Below are positions 38,918 to 52,100 of a stretch of DNA of 64,000 nt, in pieces. Source of the DNA: Paramecium pentaurelia (lineage: Eukaryota; Ciliophora; Oligohymenophorea; Peniculida; Parameciidae). The notes under the pieces are model-generated. The model worked only from the letters and a program-made list of their open reading frames with translations. It searched no databases and was not told the DNA's origin. How positions within the stretch are numbered: position 1 is the stretch's first letter; each line of letters begins with the position of its first letter. The stretch spans positions 163,292 through 227,291 of the forward strand of contig CAJJDO010000135.1 of assembly GCA_905183005.1 (NCBI GenBank), in the 5' to 3' direction. Both the position numbers and the translations under genes were made by a program.

Positions 38918-39927
38918 TCAATTTTTTCCAAAGATAATCATCAAAATTTCTAGTATTCTCAAAAACAAAATAACGATATCAATATATAATAACATGGCTG
39001 CAATGATATAATCATCAATTGATAAGTAATTAGACTAAAATATGGAACAATATTATTACATGGTTTCCAATAATAAGTTAGGTATCAAATATAATATAGC
39101 CTCCATATATGATGACACATATAGTACAAATAAGTAATTAGAACCAAATATTTCTAACAAATAGACCAACTATGCACATAATCAATAAACTCGCACTTAG
39201 AACAAAACATAAATGTCCTTGAATATATATGAAGTTATCAACCTAATGCTGAATAATCTGTTTTTGTACGCCATGCATATATTGTGAGCAAAATAGTAAT
39301 TGCCAAAGTGATAGAGGCTGCAATAATGACTAATTGAACTAATAGACATTTAAAATTGATAATTTACCTCCATTTGATAATAATTCAAAGCAAATGATAC
39401 ATGGTGCAGCCACAACAGTACTAAAACATAAAGTGAAAATAATAAGCAATATGTAGTTGAGAGGTACCTATTTATGAATATTATAAATTGATTACTCTTC
39501 TGGCTACTTTTCTACAACAGAAAATTGCAATTTCTACAATAAAAGCAATTAAAAAGCAAATAATAGTGAATGGTGTGTATTAGATTGTTTATGTATTGAT
39601 GATAGCATTTCTCACATTTTAGAAATAATAAGATGCCAAAATTAACAGAAAGGTGATTGCAAGTTAAAAGCTCATGATGGCATATACTTTGGCAATGAAT
39701 CCAGCTCTAATTGTTGAATCAGCAGAGCTTACTAAACCCTTGTATTCATTATCATAAGAATTCATTGGATTGTTAAATGCAGCATGATTGTAATTTCCAA
39801 TTTGATTTGCAAGTTGTTCTGGTTACCTATTGTTATTATCAAAAGGATTTTATTAATTGATAGCTGGTTAATTATATTGAAGTTATTGATTAGGATCATC
39901 AGAATAATATCTATTTGTGTTGTTCAT
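38918..39927 (-). CDS. TMBIM / BAX-inhibitor-1-like (Lifeguard) membrane protein
   Basis: 300 residues: an N-terminal Q/N/P-rich cytoplasmic region of about 80 residues, then about seven membrane segments (FQLAITFLLILASYYF, FTIICFLIAFIVEIAIF, LLIIFTLCFSTVVAAP and others). The family signature GYIIFDTQLIIGN appears near the C-terminus, followed by a segment with LLYIDIVILFLRIL. Lifeguard/TMBIM proteins sit in ER, Golgi or plasma membrane and act as calcium-leak channels that modulate cell death and ER calcium. Introns: 39468-39495, 39339-39367, 39218-39242 and 39035-39059 (25-29 nt); 301 codons exactly. Confidence 0.93.
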
Positions 39928-39988
39928 CTAACAATTATGAATTTAAATATATATATATATTATAATATAAATAACATAACATACTAAT

Positions 39989-41190
39989 TCAATTGATTTA
40001 TTTTTATTATAAGTGATGAATGGCATCATTGATCATATTACTCATTTTTCTATTCTAAAGTGTTACTTTACCTAATGATCCTAATTATCTTTCCATTTTG
40101 TCAACATTCTTATCCTTATCTTCATTACTCATAAGAAGACTTTGAAAACTTAAATAATTGTAATCCTTTTTTAATGAATATTTTTGAATCACCTTATGCC
40201 TAATTAGGATATAATGAGATACTATTCCAATTCCTTGATAGTTTTTGAAGATTCTAGAATTGATTTTTTGATATCAAAGAGTTCTTAAAACTTTTATTAT
40301 TCCAAGATCTTATTAATGGAATTGACTATATCTCTTAATTGATAACCAGCTGTAAAATTCCATATTTCCCCTTATTAATTAACTTTTGGAATAATGAACA
40401 ACTTTTGCAACTATTGGAAATTCAAATGAATATGGTTTGTATCTTCATCTGGAAAGAAAATAGCTTATAAATCAGGTTTAAGTGAAACTTGAAATTTGAT
40501 AAATTTCTCTAACCTTTAATCATTTTACCATAATTTTTTAAGTTAATCCAATTTAGAATGAAATTCTTTAATTAGTTCTATTAGATTATTTATAGCATGA
40601 TTATCTGATTACATTCTTCTTGCTGTAGATTATTCAGATAAGCAACTTCTTGAAATTTCATGTTAAGGTATTTTAAGAGATTAATTAGATGAAATCATAT
40701 CAATAGTATCTTTGCTATCAAGGTTAATTGGTTTAAATTTGTTATCAGTTGAGAAATTGTTTTTAGTAGGTGGAATTATATACTTTTTAGATTTCTAATC
40801 AGCTTTGATTTAAGATACATAATGACTTACATTATTAAGGATTTTATTCATATCATGTTTAATTTATCTATTGTTTACTTTTGCTATTTCTATTTATTCT
40901 AAATAGACATTAATTGATGGTGCTCCAAGACTTTGATTTCTGATTCGATTTAGAGTTAATTTACGTTTAGGTTATAGTTATTCTTAAGATTCACTTTAAA
41001 GTTCTACAGATTGACTTAAATGTTTAGGGAACTCTTATTAAAGTTACACATTTTTGGGGGAGTGGAAAGGTTCTTTGGTTTTTGATTTAGTTTACTTTAT
41101 ACAATCATTATTATGTATTGGTATATGAGGTGCCTTATAATTAACAAGACTATCTAACAAAGTGAATTTAGAAAAACCAAAGGATTTCAT
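39989..41190 (-). CDS. Coiled-coil cytoplasmic protein, unknown
   Basis: 392 residues without signal or membrane segments. The N-terminal 180 residues are polar and probably disordered (KQTKSKTKEPFHSPKN, IIPPTKNNFSTDN). The rest is helical: NLIELIKEFHSKLDQLKKLW, QLRDIVNSINKILEQQK, KMERQLGSLGKV. One intron, 40200-40222 (23 nt), restores the frame exactly; without it a TGA interrupts the reading near 40190. No family recognised. The stop of this gene is 61 bp upstream of the TMBIM start (same strand). Confidence 0.7.
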
Positions 41191-41236
41191 AAATTTATTT
41201 ATATATATATATATATATATTTTAATTGTGAGATAG

Positions 41237-42267
41237 ATGGAATTACTAAAGAGAGGATTTTAATTTTTGGTTAAGATACACAGCAAATTAATACATAAAT
41301 ATTATCAACATATATACAGAAAGAGAAAATTGAAAACATTCTTGATGGGAGTAGGTAGATATGGAAATGTATAAAATTATAAGGATCTTTGTACTTGCTT
41401 AGAAGATTATCACAATTGGCGATGGCATTGACACCTACAATAAGAATAAATTTACTTGGAAGATATGGAGAAGATTCTTGGGCTGTAGTAACAGGAGGAT
41501 CAGATGAAATTGGTAAAGAGTTTTGTATTTAATTGGCAAAATAGAAATTCAATATAGCCATTATAGGTAGGAATGCTTAGAAAATGGATTAAGTTTGTTT
41601 AGAATTATAGACACATGGAGTATAGACTAAATTTATAGTGGCTGATTTTAATGAAGGATATACAGTTGATTTTTATAATAAAATCTATGAATAGCTTGAG
41701 TATTTAGATATATCAATTTTGGTCAATAATGCTGGAATAGTAGAAGCTGGACAATTTGAATAAATGAAGATGGAAGATTCATTTATGATGTTAAGAGTGA
41801 ATGCATTATCTACTATAATGATGACTAGAATCTTAATTAACAAATTATAGAATAGAATTAAGAAATCTGCTGTCATTACAATTTCATCTGGATTAGCATA
41901 TTTACCTAGTCCATTTGTAAGTGTTTATAGTGGAACAAAAGCATTCACTAATTATTTTACTTAATCTTTAGCTTTGACTTCAAAAAATACAGACTTTTTA
42001 AGTGCAACTCCTTTGGGAATAAGTACTAAGATGTTAGCCAATAGAAAAGGTCCTAATATTATTGAATCTAATGAATTTGTTAAAAATGTGATTAATGATT
42101 TAAGAGAAGGTAAAACACATAGTTTTGGTTGTTATCGACATAGAAGATATATTAATCATTTATTATGGAGAAATTAGAATGTTAGAAATAAAGCTAAAAT
42201 ATCATTGGGTACCTATTTGAGAAATGTTAATATAGAAAAAGGAAGATAGGAAGAATTATAAAAATGA
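41237..42267 (+). CDS. Short-chain dehydrogenase, 3-ketoacyl-CoA reductase / HSD17B12-like
   Basis: 333 residues. An N-terminal hydrophobic stretch (FLMGVGSLYLLRRL) precedes a Rossmann fold: WAVVTGGSDEIGKEF (NADPH binding), IAIIGRN, ILVNNAG, and the catalytic set ISSGLAYL, Tyr/Lys in YSGTKAF (about residues 220-224), then TPLGISTKML. WAVVTG and the membrane-anchored N-terminus point to the microsomal very-long-chain 3-oxoacyl-CoA reductase / HSD17B12 group, which performs the first reduction in fatty-acid elongation at the ER. It lacks a visible C-terminal KKxx retrieval signal. One intron, 41355-41383 (29 nt); 334 codons exactly. Confidence 0.9.
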
Positions 42268-42304
42268 GAGAATAAAATAAAATATATATAAAATAATAAG
42301 TTAA

Positions 42305-43705
42305 ATGAATTATTTTTTAATTTTAGTGTGGATAGTACTTTGCTATTCAGAAATCATTAATGAGAAAATCAGTTAATTGCCTTCTGATTATAAACATAAT
42401 TGGTATGGAGGATATTTGAATGAAAATCAAATCTATTATTAATTTCTAGTAAGTCAATCAGATCCAGATTCTGATCCATTATTTATGTGGATGTAAGGAG
42501 GACCAGGTTGCAGTTCATTATTTGGTAACTTTTATGAAATTGGTCCATTCTAATTCAAACCTTTATCAAATGAAGTATTCTGATTCATTTTATTTAGTCA
42601 TTTATCAATCCATACGCTTGGAATAAAAAAGCTAATTTATTATTTCTTGAATTACCAAAAGGAGTTGGTTTCTCGAATCCATCCAAATATTAAAATGATG
42701 CATCAGCTGCCTAAGATGCTTTAGATGCTTTATTGGACTTTTTCAAATAATTTCCTAATTATGAAAATAGACCATTTTATATAGGAGGTGAATCATATGC
42801 TGGAATGTATATACCATATCTTGCATCATTAATTATTAATTAATCTAAGAATACTATAAATCTAAAAGGAATTCTAATAGGAAATGGTTGTACATTAGGT
42901 TCTGAATGTACAGATTTAAAATAACTACCGTTATTTACTAGCAAATATTAATTTAACATTTATTTTTAAAGAGGATTTCTCAGTCTTGAAGACAAGTAAT
43001 AATTCTTATAATTATTATAATAGATAAAAGTATGATCAATTATGTTTAGATTTTATATCACCTAGATGCATTGAATTATAAAAATAATTATTAGCTAAAA
43101 TTTAATACTCAAGAGTAGATATTAATAATTTGTTAGGAGAATGTTATCATAATGACCCTGATGTTTAATAAGGAAATGGTTAAAATAAAAGAAATCATCA
43201 AAATAAACATAAAAGATTTTTGCATTTCAAAGGTATTACTGAATTACCATGCAATTATGAATATGGAAACTATTTCATGTTAAATAATAAAACTGTTTAG
43301 GATATTATGCATGCTAAACATATGAAATGGAGTTCATGTAGTTCTAGCTTAGACTTTAAAGAAGATGAATAAGGATCATATCGTTTTTATTCTCAATTCT
43401 TACATTATGGTCTTAAGATTTGGATTTATAGTGGTGATGTTGATAGTAATGTACCTATTACAGGAACTTTAGATTGGATTCAAATGCTTGTTAAAGAATA
43501 AAATCTATAAGAAAGTGATCCATGGAGAGCATGGTATATGGAAGGCAAGAAACCTAGATAAAGATAGGTTGGTGGTTTAACTTGGGAATTCAATAAATAA
43601 CTAAGATTTATTAGTGTAAGAGGAGCTGGACATGAAGTTCCATTTTGGAAACCATAAGCTGCATATGTTCTTTTTGATAACTTTATTTATAATAATACAA
43701 TTTGA
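42305..43705 (+). CDS. Serine carboxypeptidase (peptidase family S10)
   Basis: 449 residues. Signal peptide (MNYFLILVWIVLCYSEI), then NWYGGYL, MWMQGGPGCSSLFGN, ELPKGVGFSNP, the catalytic serine in GGESYAGMY (Ser156), the Asp motif IYSGDVDSNVP and the His motif RGAGHEVPFWKP. All triad residues are present, so it should be an active lysosomal/phagosomal or secreted carboxypeptidase that trims C-terminal residues at acid pH. Introns: 42575-42597 (23 nt) and 42996-43023 (28 nt); 450 codons exactly. It begins 37 bp after the SDR gene. Confidence 0.96.
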
Positions 43706-43719
43706 AATCATTATTGTTA

Positions 43720-44574
43720 TCAAAGTAACTTAACTAATTTTTCATAATTATTTTACAAAAAATCAATTATGATTGCCAATTATTCTAAATGACCTTCTTT
43801 TTTATTTTGAAATCTATTCAAACCTTTAATACCCATACTTGCTTTTTCTAATTTTGCAACTTGTTTTTAAGCTTAATATATTTAAAATCTAAGAACTTAA
43901 TATAAGACTTCTCTATCTTTTGCATCAAAATGAGGATCACTAAAAACATTTTTGATTAATTAAATTTTTCTATTTGAAGTCAATTCATTTTCCATTTAAT
44001 TTTATTATAAGATTAACAAATCTTAAGTACTTACACTATTTTACAATAATTTTGGTTATCTCTTTAAATATCTATCATAATCTTATCTATCTAATCTAAC
44101 TTTAAAGACATCATCCATTGATAGAAAGTTTAATACTTATTATATTGTATATTAAATGGCTCTACTCAAATGATGTTTATAAGTCTTATCAAAATGTTTA
44201 TTCTAAAATTTTCTATCTCTTTCTCTTTATTCATATCGTTATTTAAATTAATCATAAATTGGCTACATAGGTGTTACACTATAAAATAGTTTCTTATTCT
44301 CTATAAAATTAGTTATTATTTATTTTTTCATCAATCTAGTTACTGCTGGCTTTGATTTCAATCTATTATTCTATCTAACTGTTTCTGGTTTCAATAATTG
44401 CTTATCCTTACTTGCATTACTCAAATCTCTTTTATCATATACTTCTCCTTAACAATCAACATGTCTATTGGAAATGTAATTATTGTAAAAGTATGGACTC
44501 TATCTCTTATATTCTGCTCTTTCAGTAATTGGAGATGTAATAAAGTTTGGTTCAGATAGAAGATGTTTTCTCAT
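43720..44574 (-). CDS. Basic, polar protein, unknown
   Basis: 284 residues, one exon (285 codons). The N-terminus is rich in R, K, Q, Y and N (KRQSPYFYNNYISNRH, LMKKQIITNF). The centre has YEQRERDRKFQNKHFDK. The C-terminal half is helical, with QVLRFQIYQAQKQVAKLEKA and LAIIIDFLQNNYEKLVKLL. No membrane segment, no family recognised. It converges on the carboxypeptidase gene with a 14-bp gap. The frame stays open upstream of the chosen ATG but has no earlier convincing start. Confidence 0.65.
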
Positions 44575-44690
44575 ATTCTAAAAATATTATTTATTTTATT
44601 CATCAATTATTCCATCAGATGATAAAAGGAGACATATAATTATTATGAATAGAATTATTAATAATTATATTAATATATAATTTATAACAG

Positions 44691-45186
44691 ATGGAGTTAG
44701 CTATCATAATGAGTTAGTTTCAATAAGCTATATACTAATTGTAATGTGCATTACGTAAAAATAAAGAAAATGATATTATGAAATCTATGCTTAGAATTAT
44801 ATTTGCAAATGATATCTATGAAGTTGATTAAGATTAAGTGAAAAACTTAGAAAAGACATTTTATTTAGATACTGATACAGCTAGCATTCTTTAAATCTTA
44901 TTAAGTTCATTTTAAACAAATGGTAATCATTAAAATTTTTACATTAGGATTCCCAGAATTAGAAGATTATCTAAATCTCTTATTATATCGTATAGATTGT
45001 GGAATTTGTTTATTAGAATGTCATTCTTCATATTCTTCTAGTCCACTTCAATTTTACTCTAAATATGAAGTAAATGAAAGAATACAAAAGGAGGAATGCA
45101 TTAAAAAGAAAATCAAAAAGTAAAAAAAGAAACGCTCATCTAATCCATCAAATAATGATAATTAATGTAATAAAAGAAAAGATTGA
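44691..45186 (+). CDS. Small protein with Lys-rich C-terminus, unknown
   Basis: 156 residues. The helical first half (MSQFQQAIYQLQCALRKN, KNLEKTFYLDTDTASIL) is followed by FPELEDYLNLLLYRIDCGIC and a strongly basic tail (CIKKKIKKQKKKRSS) that could be a nuclear localisation signal. One intron, 44923-44947 (25 nt), is required; with it the coding length is 157 codons. No family recognised. The start is 116 bp from the divergent gene on the left. Confidence 0.65.
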
Positions 45187-45292
45187 GTTACTTACTATTT
45201 TTAAATTTTATTAGTATAACAAAATAATATATACAAATATTTTTTATAATAATGATATTCTGTAATTTTTATTAAAGATAGTAGAAATATAA

Positions 45293-45874
45293 ATGAAATA
45301 CGAATATTCAGATAAAATAGAAGAATAAACATGTAAATTAGAAGAATTAATAACTTAAATTCAATAAGATTTAATAGAAATAGAATAATATAAGAGTATT
45401 TGTTATAGAAAATGCTAATATTGTTTATAAATTCATGATATTTAAAATAAATCATTTAAGAATTGTATCTAAAACTTATTTTAAAGATCAAAATTATTAA
45501 TAAATAAAAATGAATCTAATCAAAATAAAAATATTATAGTAAATAAATTTAGAAGTAGAAAATAATTATTATTAAAATCATATAAGAATAAAACTAAATA
45601 AACATGGTTGATTTAATAAATATAAAAATGGAATCAATTTTTATAAATTTATTAAAAAAATAAATGTTATCCTGGAAAGATGACAATACATTAAAGATGG
45701 ACTTTTTATGTTATTAAAGTGTATCATTGTTAGTATTGTTTTAAAGAATTTAAATCATTCTATCAAACTTAATATCATATGAATAAATTTTGTAGAAAGA
45801 GATCATTTCCATTTGTAGAAGAAGAACCAATAATAAAGAATAAAATTATTAAAACTATTTTTAAATAATTTTGA
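45293..45874 (+). CDS. C2H2-type zinc-finger protein, first of a tandem pair
   Basis: 193 residues, one exon. Near the N-terminus there is CRKCQYC. Near the C-terminus there is a finger-like YHCQYCFKEFKSFYQTQYHM followed by NKFC (C-x2-C ... H-x4-C, a C2HC variant). The middle is K/N/Q-rich (KSYKNKTKQTWLIQQIQKW). Probably a nucleic-acid-binding or structural zinc protein. It is paralogous in layout and finger sequence to the next gene, 109 bp downstream. Confidence 0.65.
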
Positions 45875-45983
45875 TTATTTTAAATTACAATAATTTTGAT
45901 TATATTAAATTACAAAATATTATATACATAAAATATATATTATAAGAAATTTACAATTATGGATTGCATAATATAATATTATA

Positions 45984-46484
45984 ATGTATTACAACAACAA
46001 TTTAGATATAGAAATTATTTTACTTGAAAATAATAAATAAAATAATAATGCAGAATTTAAAAATAAGAAAATTTAAATAAAAAAACTATTTCAATAAGGA
46101 ATAGAATTGATTAAGAAAGATGAAGTTTTAAAGGATAGTCCATAAATTTATGAATTAGCCAAAAAGAACCTTATAAAATGGAAGAGATATTTAAATGATT
46201 TATTGAAATATCATAAGGAATAGAGGGTGATTGAATTATTAGAAAAGAAAAGAAAAACTTTGAGAAAATATGAAATTAGTGGAATTCATCCAGATTTAAT
46301 AGTGAAAAAAGGATATTGGGTTATTTTTATGGAGTATAGATGGGAATGTAGGAAATGTAATAGATAATTTATGGATAATCTAAAAGCAAAGAAACATATG
46401 AGAAAAATATGTTTTAAGGGTGAATATGGATAGAAATCAGAAGAAAAATAAGTTATAATAAAGAAGATATTCAAGAGAGCTTGA
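45984..46484 (+). CDS. C2H2-type zinc-finger protein, second of the pair
   Basis: 166 residues, one exon. A helical KR-rich body (KKNLIKWKRYLNDLLKYHKE) is followed by a C-terminal finger YRWECRKCNRQFMDNLKAKK-HMRKIC (C-x2-C...H-x4-C), the same C2HC spacing as the upstream gene, and a basic tail. The start chosen is the ATG at 45984. The ATG at 45960 is out of frame and reaches TGA quickly. Tandem duplication is likely but old, as only the finger and general composition are shared. Confidence 0.65.
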
Positions 46485-46534
46485 TAAATGTGAATTATTT
46501 AGTTAAATTTGATATAGTTATTAAAATAATTAAA

Positions 46535-47940
46535 ATGAAACAGACAAGAGTTCAATCTGCTGCAACAAATTCTCGTCTTCGAGATAATCATTATGATCCT
46601 AAGGTGCACGCAAAAGCTTGGATTGCTCCAGGTAGATATTGAAATTTAAATTAGGAATATTCAATTAACTACCTAAATATGAGCATTTAGATTCTGGTCT
46701 AGTGGTCATTCATTAAAAGAATAACAAAATGAAAAAATTTAAGGAATTATCAGAATTAAACTAAGAGATTCAGGAAATGTAAAATAAGGATGAATTCAGA
46801 AAGTTCAAAGAGTTTGAGAATCTATATAATGGAGATTTAGTAGTGACAATTGAATATTGGTATACATTTGAATAACAGTCTATAGTACAAATTGTGCTTA
46901 GCATGCAGGATCTACTAGACATGATGAAGAGAAATATTATACATTCGCCACCAATTTAAAATAGGAACTTATTTAGTAATATCCAACAGCTAAGGTTTAC
47001 TTGAAACCATTGATATACGATCCCCATGACTATTCAATAGACACACTCTATATTCAAAGAAGAATTGGAGCATTTGAAGTACAGGTCTGCTCTAAGAATA
47101 GAGATTAAGTCAAAAAAGGCTTAGTATTTTCCAAGTTGAATACTAAAATGTGGCCTAATTATACAGAAGTCATTGAAAGAATCAGTGATTATTTAAATAC
47201 TGCTCCATTAGAAATTTATGTCAGTTTTGGTGATAATATTACAGGAAATCTTAATAATATAGAAGTTTCTTTGACTCCTCATAGACAAGATAGACCATAA
47301 TCAAGTGTCTCAAGGATATCTTCATAAACTAAAAGAACAAATAAAACTGCCACAAAAGATAGAAAAATTACAGCTAAAACGAATAATCAAGGATATATTA
47401 AATTATAAGATGTCCCTGTTGATGTCTACATTGTAGAAGTTTAAGAATCTAATGATTATCTTAATGAATAATTACTATTGAATATGGTAGATTTGGCTGA
47501 ATAAAGTAATGATACAATATAAGTTATTGTTAAACTTAGAAAATAAACTCATTCATATTTGGATATTAAAATATTTAATTAATAGGGTTCCAGTTTAACT
47601 GAAGCCAAAATAACTATTACAAATCTTCAAACTCAAGAATGTATGTTATCAAGAGAAATTGAACCTGGTAGATATGAAGCAATTTTAGAACCTAATTAAT
47701 ATGCCTTTACTATTTAAAAAAGAGGATACAAAGAATTATCTTAAAATATTGATGCAGTCTAAGGAGTCAATGAATTTAAATTAATATTGGAAGTAGATCC
47801 AAATGATTAATAACCAATAAAACCACCTTAATCAGCCAAATAATTATAACCAATATAAAAACCAAGTAGTGCTCGTCCAACAAGTGCTTAAAGATCATAA
47901 TAAGGTAATAATACAAATCAATCTTAATAATAAATGAATA

Positions 47941-47971
<31 letters not shown>

Positions 47972-49179
47972 GTAATAATAGTTACCACCAAAACCAAAAT
48001 CTTAATAATAATCTATGTAATCTTATGAATAACCTGAATATATGGAACCAACCAAATAAGAAGCAATATCAAATCCTAATAGACCTATTTCAGGTTATAA
48101 ATCTACATAAGTGTTTATTTATGATCCATATACTAATTTACCTATTGAAGGAGTTTAAGTTATTTTGAATGAAGAATCTACAAAATAAGCATAAACATAT
48201 GTAACAGATTAAGAAGGAACTTGTAGAATTATTTTATAAGGAGTTTTGGAGGGAAAAATGGTGATTCAAACGTATTTTAATCTAATTTATTATTTATTAG
48301 AGAAGGATATTTTCCAATAGTTGAAGAATATGGAACAACATAATCTAAAATGAATTTGTATCAATTAAGAGAATTATCATTTCCTTTGATTTAACATTTA
48401 GAAGATAAAAATTCAGTTATGATACTAGTTCAAACTAATGTTGAAGTAATGCCAATTGATATCAAAATGATTCTACCTGATAATGTGTAGATTGATTAAA
48501 GTCATTAAAATGTACTTTATGATTTGAATGATGATTCTGGTTGCTAAAGAATAATAGTACATGATCTTCATACAAAGAGAGGTGTATATAGAATAATAGC
48601 AGATATTATTGAACCTGATTATGTACATCCTCAACATTTAAAAGTGTATATCATAACTAATAAAGATTTGAAATTAGTTGATGTACCTAAAACTATTACT
48701 TAAGAATAAATTTATTGGGATATTGGTGTAATTTGTGGTAAATAATTTAATTATTTAATATATTAGCTCCAAATTCTGGATTTTTAGAGATTAATACTCC
48801 AACTGATGAAATTTTGAAAAGAGATAAATATCTTAAAGATTATTAAAGTTTATTGTAATTTTTAAAGAATTCTAAGAATATGGATTTAAAAACAATTTTA
48901 GGATTTAATGATAAGGAAAAACTTGAATTATAAGGAGATATTTTTGTATAGAAAGAAAAGATTAAGAATACTCTTGATAAATATGGTTTTGAGGCAATAA
49001 CAAATCTTGATTATTTGATATATTCAGCTATGATGTCTAATGGATTGTATAGTTTTAAAAGATTGGAATAGAAATTTGGTAATTTAGATTTTGAATTTAT
49101 ATTTGATGATGAGAATTCAACTAGTAAATAAAAGGAAATGAGTGAGGATGAACCTTATGATGATGATTATGATATATGA
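46535..49179 (+). CDS. Q-rich protein with an N-terminal selenoprotein-W-like (Rdx) domain
   Basis: 845 residues. Residues about 90-206 fit the Rdx/SelW thioredoxin-like fold: VVTIEYWTNCAQH (the usual CxxC/U is replaced by NCAQH), YYTFATNLKQELIQQYP, IGAFEVQV...GLVFSKL, P...VIERISDYL. Then come repeated all-beta segments (YIKLQDVPVDVYIVEV, GRYEAILEPNQYAFTI, VFIYDPYTNLPIEGVQVIL) resembling Cna-B/transthyretin-like units, a poly-Q linker coded by TAA/TAG (about 47935-47985) and an acidic end (YDDDYDI). Introns: 46632-46654, 46860-46885, 48272-48300, 48738-48766; 846 codons exactly. A ciliary or cytoskeletal scaffold role is possible; the function is not established here. Confidence 0.75.
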
Positions 49180-49197
49180 AATTATTATTAAATTAAA

Positions 49198-52100
49198 ATG
49201 ACTGATAAATTATATGAATTTTCGACTCTATTTGGTATATGTTAATTATTGATATGTTTATAGAATACAAATATGAAAATGTAAATCCAAAAGGCAACTA
49301 TGTTTAAAGATTTCAATCAAAAAATAGAAAAATAACATCTAATCGTCCAGATTATGAATTGCCTAATAATTCAATTCAAACTAGTAAATACACCTTAATC
49401 AACTTCATTCCTAAACAACTATATGAATAATTCTCAAAATTAGCAAATATCTATTTTGTGGTAATATCATATTTTAAGAAATAGATTATAGGTGCATTAT
49501 AAATGATTCCAGAAGTTTCAATTAGTTCAGGTGTTCCAACAATTTATTTACCTTTAAGTTTTATCATCTTAATAAGTGGGGCTAAAGATTTCTATGAGGA
49601 TTACAAACGTCGTAAATCTGACAATGAAGAAAATAGATAACCTATTTTAACATATGATGGCTATAAATTTGTGACCATACCTTCTAGTTCACTCTATGTA
49701 GGCTAAATAATCAAAGTAAATTAAGATGAAGTCATACCTGCTGATATTCTGATACTTAGAAGTAGTGAATAGAAAGGAATCTGTTATGTTGAAACAAAAT
49801 CATTAGATGGTGAAACAAATCTTAAATAAAAGAATGTTCATATTGATCTATTATAAACCTACATTTCAGATGATTGTTTTGGTTAAGAGGATAAGAGAAT
49901 TATTTTAAAATATTAAGCACCTACACCTTATCTATATTAATTTATAGGTGAAACAACTACATCATAATAGAAAGTGTCTGCAATGAATTTCAATAATTTC
50001 ATTCTTAGAGGATGTAATCTAAGAAATGTTAAATATGTATTTGGATTGGTAACTTACACAGGGAAAGATACAAAAATAATAATGAATTCAACAATAGCAA
50101 GATCAAAAAGAAGTAAATTGGAATAGTAAATGTAGAAATTTATACTAATAATCTTTTTAACTTAATTGATATTGTGTATAATAGCATCTATAGTATATGC
50201 AATTTCATTTTATAATAAAAGGAATTTATTAAGTTATTTAGATATTGAGTCTTTTGATAATGAATATAATATAGCTTATAATTTTTTTGTAAGATTTGGT
50301 AATTGGATTTTGATCTTTACTAATTTTGTACCTATATCTTTATTGGTAACATTAGAGATGGTGAAGTTTATATAAGGGAAATTTATGACATTGGATGATA
50401 GATTAAATCAACCTAAAGTACAATCATCAAATCTAAATGAAGAATTGGGTTAAGTAGAACATATATTTTCAGACAAAACTGGTACATTAACGTGTAATAT
50501 AATGGAATTTAAATAAATAATTATGTATTAAATTCAATAAATCTAATAAGAGGTAATTAAAATTATGGAGATGTAATTGAAAATTAAGAGGATTACTTAA
50601 GTAATGATGAAATACTATCATATCCATAAGTAACGAATGTAGATTTTAGAGATAAAAAACTTATAGAAGCAATATAAGATTAGAATCATTTTATGCATAA
50701 ATAAGTGAAAGATTGTCTAATAATGCTTAGTATTTGTCATACTGTAATAGCTGATTAAAAAGATAATAAATTAATATATAATGCTACATCTCCAGATGAA
50801 TTGGCTTTATTAAATTTTGCTAGATTTGTGGGATTTGAATTTTTGGGTTCAGATGAAAATGGTATAAAGAGAGTAAGATTTAATAATGAAATTTTGGAAT
50901 TTTAATTATTAGAAGTATTTGAATTTACTTCTTAAAGAAAACGATAATCAATTTTAGTACAAATAAGAAATTCAAAGGAAATAATATTATATTCAAAAGG
51001 AGCAGATTCAATATTATTATCAGAAACAAAGTTATCATAAAAAGAATTATAGAGTGAAGATTATCATAATTTAGAAAATAAATTATAAGAATATGGAAAG
51101 GTTGGATTAAGAACATTAGTTTTATGTAAAAGAATAATTGATATTTAAACATATTAAGAATGGAATAAAAGATATTAAGAAGCAGCATAAAGTCTTGAAA
51201 ATAGAGAAGAAAGAATGTAAACATTATAAGATGAATTAGAAAAGAATTATGAAATTTTGGGAGCAACTGCAATAGAAGATAAATTATAATAGAATGTAGC
51301 AGATACTATATCAGCAATTAAATAAGCAGGAATTAAAGTATGGGTATTAACAGGAGATAAAATAGAAACAGCAATAAATATTGGATATTCTTGTTAATTA
51401 TTAACAAATGAATTAGTTTAACATGTAATAGATGAGAAAATGGAATCACTTGTAGTAGAAAAATTGAATGAAACAATAGGATTAATTAGTAAATAACCAC
51501 ATAATTAACATGCATTGATAATATCAGGAGATGCTTTATTACATTCTTTGAAACCACATATAAGAAAGAATATGATTTAAATAGGAGAATCATGTAATGT
51601 TGTATTATGTTGTCGTGTAAGTCCAAAATAAAAATAAGATGTAGTTACATTAATTAGAAATTAAAAAAAGAATGTATGTACTTTAGCAATTGGAGATGGA
51701 GCTAATGATGTTAATATGATAACAGCAGCACATGTAGGAGTAGGAATAAGAGGTGTAGAAGGATAATAAGCATCTAGAGCAGCAGATTATAGTGTATAAG
51801 AATTTTAAGAATTGAGAAGATTATTATTTTATCATGGGAGAGAATGTTATAGAAGAAATAGTACTTTAGTATGTTACACTTTTTATAAGAATATTTTGGT
51901 TGTACTTCCATAATTTTGGTATGGTATTTTATCAATGTATTCTGCTTAATCCTTATATGATACATTTATATATTAATTATTTAATATATTGTATGCAGCA
52001 TTACCTATAATGATATATGGAGTATTTGATGAAGAACATGATGCAGATATACTTACAGAAAATACATAAGATAATTATTATGAATAGGGACCATAAGGTA

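Noticed and set aside
47935..47985. Run of TAA/TAG triplets as a stop cluster ending a gene
   Set aside because: In this code it is poly-glutamine; the protein continues in frame with conserved-looking sequence for about 400 more residues.
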